Of a stretch of 64,000 nucleotides of DNA, positions 44,045 through 64,000 are shown one piece after another. Position 1 is the stretch's first letter. Each line of letters opens with the position of its first letter. This stretch comes from Nocardia terpenica (GTDB lineage Bacteria; Actinomycetota; Actinomycetes; Mycobacteriales; Mycobacteriaceae). The notes under the pieces are model-generated. The model saw nothing but the letters and a program-made list of their open reading frames with translations, made no database searches and had not been told where the DNA came from. The stretch covers positions 558,001 to 622,000 of the forward strand of contig NZ_JABMCZ010000003.1 of NCBI RefSeq assembly GCF_013186535.1, written 5' to 3'. The position numbers and the translations under genes were made by a program.

Positions 44045-44803
44045 ATGACCGTGCACTTCATTGGGGCGGGACCCGGGGCTGCCGACCTGTTGACCGTGCG
44101 TGCGGTGGCGCTGCTGCGGGCGGCTCCCGTCTGTTTGTATGCGGGTACCTATCTCGATCCGGAGGTGCTCGGGCACTGTGCGCCGGGGGCCGAGTTGATC
44201 GATACGCAGCATCTGGATCTTGATCGGATCATTGCGCACTGTGTGCGGGCGCACGGGGAGGGTAAGGATGTAGTGCGGCTGTGCTCCGGGGATCCGTCGC
44301 TGTATTCGGCGCTTACCGAGCAGGCCCGGCGGCTCGATGGGCACGGCATTCCGTGGGATGTCACGCCCGGCGTGCCCGCTTATGCCGCGGCGGCGGCGGT
44401 GCTCGGGGCCGAGTTGACCGTGCCGGAGGTGACGCAGTCGGTGGTGCTCACTCGGACTCGGGTTCGGTCCACCGTCATGCCCGAATCCGAGGCGCTGGTC
44501 AACTTCGCTCGCACCCGCGCGACGCTGGCCCTGCACCTGGCCATCACCCGCGCTCGCACTCTCGCGGCGGAGCTGGCGCGGGAGTACGGCCCCGACTGCC
44601 CGGCCGTCGTGGTGTACCGCGCGAGCCAGCCGGAGCAGCGTGTGTTGCGTGGCACCCTGTCCGATATCGCCGATCGGGTCGAGGCGGCGGGGCTGCGGCA
44701 GGCGGCGGTGATCCTCGTCGGGCGGGCGCTCGCCCCGGCGCTCGACTGCGCTCCCTCTCATCTCTACGATCCGGCTCGAGAACGTCACAGTTCGCCCGGG
44801 TAA
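44045..44803 (+). CDS. cobM: Precorrin-4 C(11)-methyltransferase
   Basis: 252 residues. The SAM-binding start is HFIGAGPGAADLLTVRAV, followed by VVRLCSGDPSLYSALTEQ and the class-typical VTPGVPAYAAAAAVLGAEL; the later TLALHLAITRARTLAAEL also fits CobM. It methylates C-11 of precorrin-4 in aerobic cobalamin synthesis. In mycobacteria it neighbours cobL and cobK, but here it stands alone between a palindromic repeat and the NRPS. I found no cobalamin riboswitch upstream. Confidence 0.9.
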   Translation: MTVHFIGAGPGAADLLTVRAVALLRAAPVCLYAGTYLDPEVLGHCAPGAELIDTQHLDLDRIIAHCVRAHGEGKDVVRLCSGDPSLYSALTEQARRLDGHGIPWDVTPGVPAYAAAAAVLGAELTVPEVTQSVVLTRTRVRSTVMPESEALVNFARTRATLALHLAITRARTLAAELAREYGPDCPAVVVYRASQPEQRVLRGTLSDIADRVEAAGLRQAAVILVGRALAPALDCAPSHLYDPARERHSSPG

Positions 44804-45213
44804 GCCTGGTGAACATGACGTACATGCCTTGCCGGACGGAAGCTTTCGCGCCTTCCCGCGAAACATCCTGTGGTGATGTGATATAGCTATGAACCTTCTT
44901 CGTTGTGGAACCGGGGTGGGCGGTAGATTGGTTCGGTGTTCATCAGCAGGAGTGAGGCCGATCCGTGGCCGCCGGGAGTGGTCGGGCCCATGTAACAAGA
45001 TCGGCCCGAAGGACGGTTAGGTCCTATGAACATTTTTGTCTGATTGAGATTCGAAGTGAGCCCCGTACGTTCGGACGCCGCGCCAGGAACAGGTGAGCGT
45101 CCACGTCGGTGTGTCGTCGGGGAGGAGCACTGCAGGGTGCTCCGGAAGCGAGGTTACGGTTGGACCGGCTGGATTTCGGCGGAAACGGCGAAGCTGGCAG
45201 CGAGGTAGCGCCA
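44804..45213 (+). other. NRPS leader region, no gene recognised
   Basis: A 410-base stretch between cobM and the NRPS start. It contains an A+T-rich island (GTGATATAGCTATGAAC, about 44877-44893) suitable for a promoter and a small palindrome TAGG-T-CCTA near 45017. A possible leader peptide of about 43 codons from 44889 has no ribosome-binding site. I saw no full IdeR iron box. Confidence 0.3.

Positions 45214-64000
<18,787 letters not shown>

Noticed and set aside
44889..45020. 43-codon leader peptide upstream of the NRPS
   Set aside because: No ribosome-binding site, no repeated codon pattern typical of attenuation, and nothing to support translation.
45014..45030. GGTTAGGTCCTATGAAC near the NRPS start as a possible IdeR box
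   Set aside because: It matches only a few positions of the palindromic consensus; the clean part is just TAGG-T-CCTA, too short to call.

Overview
The window is very G+C-rich with strong G/C third positions, and it looks like chromosome of a Nocardia-like mycolate actinomycete. This is inferred from an accD1-accA1-acyl-CoA dehydrogenase-MaoC-citE block with the M. tuberculosis Rv2498c-Rv2502c gene order, an Rv1155-like PPOX protein, a mycofactocin-type glycosyltransferase, many TetR regulators and a giant actinobacterial NRPS. No rRNA, tRNA or CRISPR was recognised.

Layout. 1-8 kb: a TetR regulator divergent from an MftF-like glycosyltransferase, a GAF-domain regulator, an ABM-domain protein, a NUDIX/NrtR-type regulator behind a perfect palindrome, a tandem-repeat tract and a GT39 membrane glycosyltransferase. 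8-13.5 kb: a membrane protein, a double-TetR protein, a decayed serine hydrolase, an SRPBCC protein, and a prolyl oligopeptidase lipoprotein interrupted by an in-frame TAG. 13.6-22.4 kb: a TetR regulator divergent from a tightly coupled branched-chain acyl-CoA (leucine) degradation operon that ends with acetoacetyl-CoA synthetase. 22.5-26.2 kb: an ABC transporter divergent from a histidine kinase/response regulator pair. 26-45 kb: mixed accessory genes, including a PQQ-repeat membrane protein, an S37 peptidase, TetR/YqeB, a PRPP synthase paralogue with a DinB protein, a flavodoxin, an archaeal/eukaryal-type ProRS, and a PPOX/ferredoxin-reductase pair facing its own TetR across two matching operators. 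A TnpB element splits a PEBP-family gene near 41-42.8 kb, and a lone cobM follows.

45.2-64 kb is one open frame running off the right edge: an NRPS with five complete C-A-T modules and the start of a sixth. Its first C domain is of the EntF/DhbF acyl-accepting type. Adenylation codes read by eye give unknown-unknown-Ser-Ser-Thr-(partial). The gene carries in-frame tandem repeats at five linker or loop positions. Two of these blocks contain a short inverted-repeat core that also forms a large palindrome upstream of cobM, and related units fill the intergenic tract near 5.5 kb.

The most interesting signals are the repeat family entering NRPS coding sequence, the PEBP gene split by TnpB (with the TnpB frame reading into the PEBP tail), the TAG in the oligopeptidase, and several unusually clean operators.
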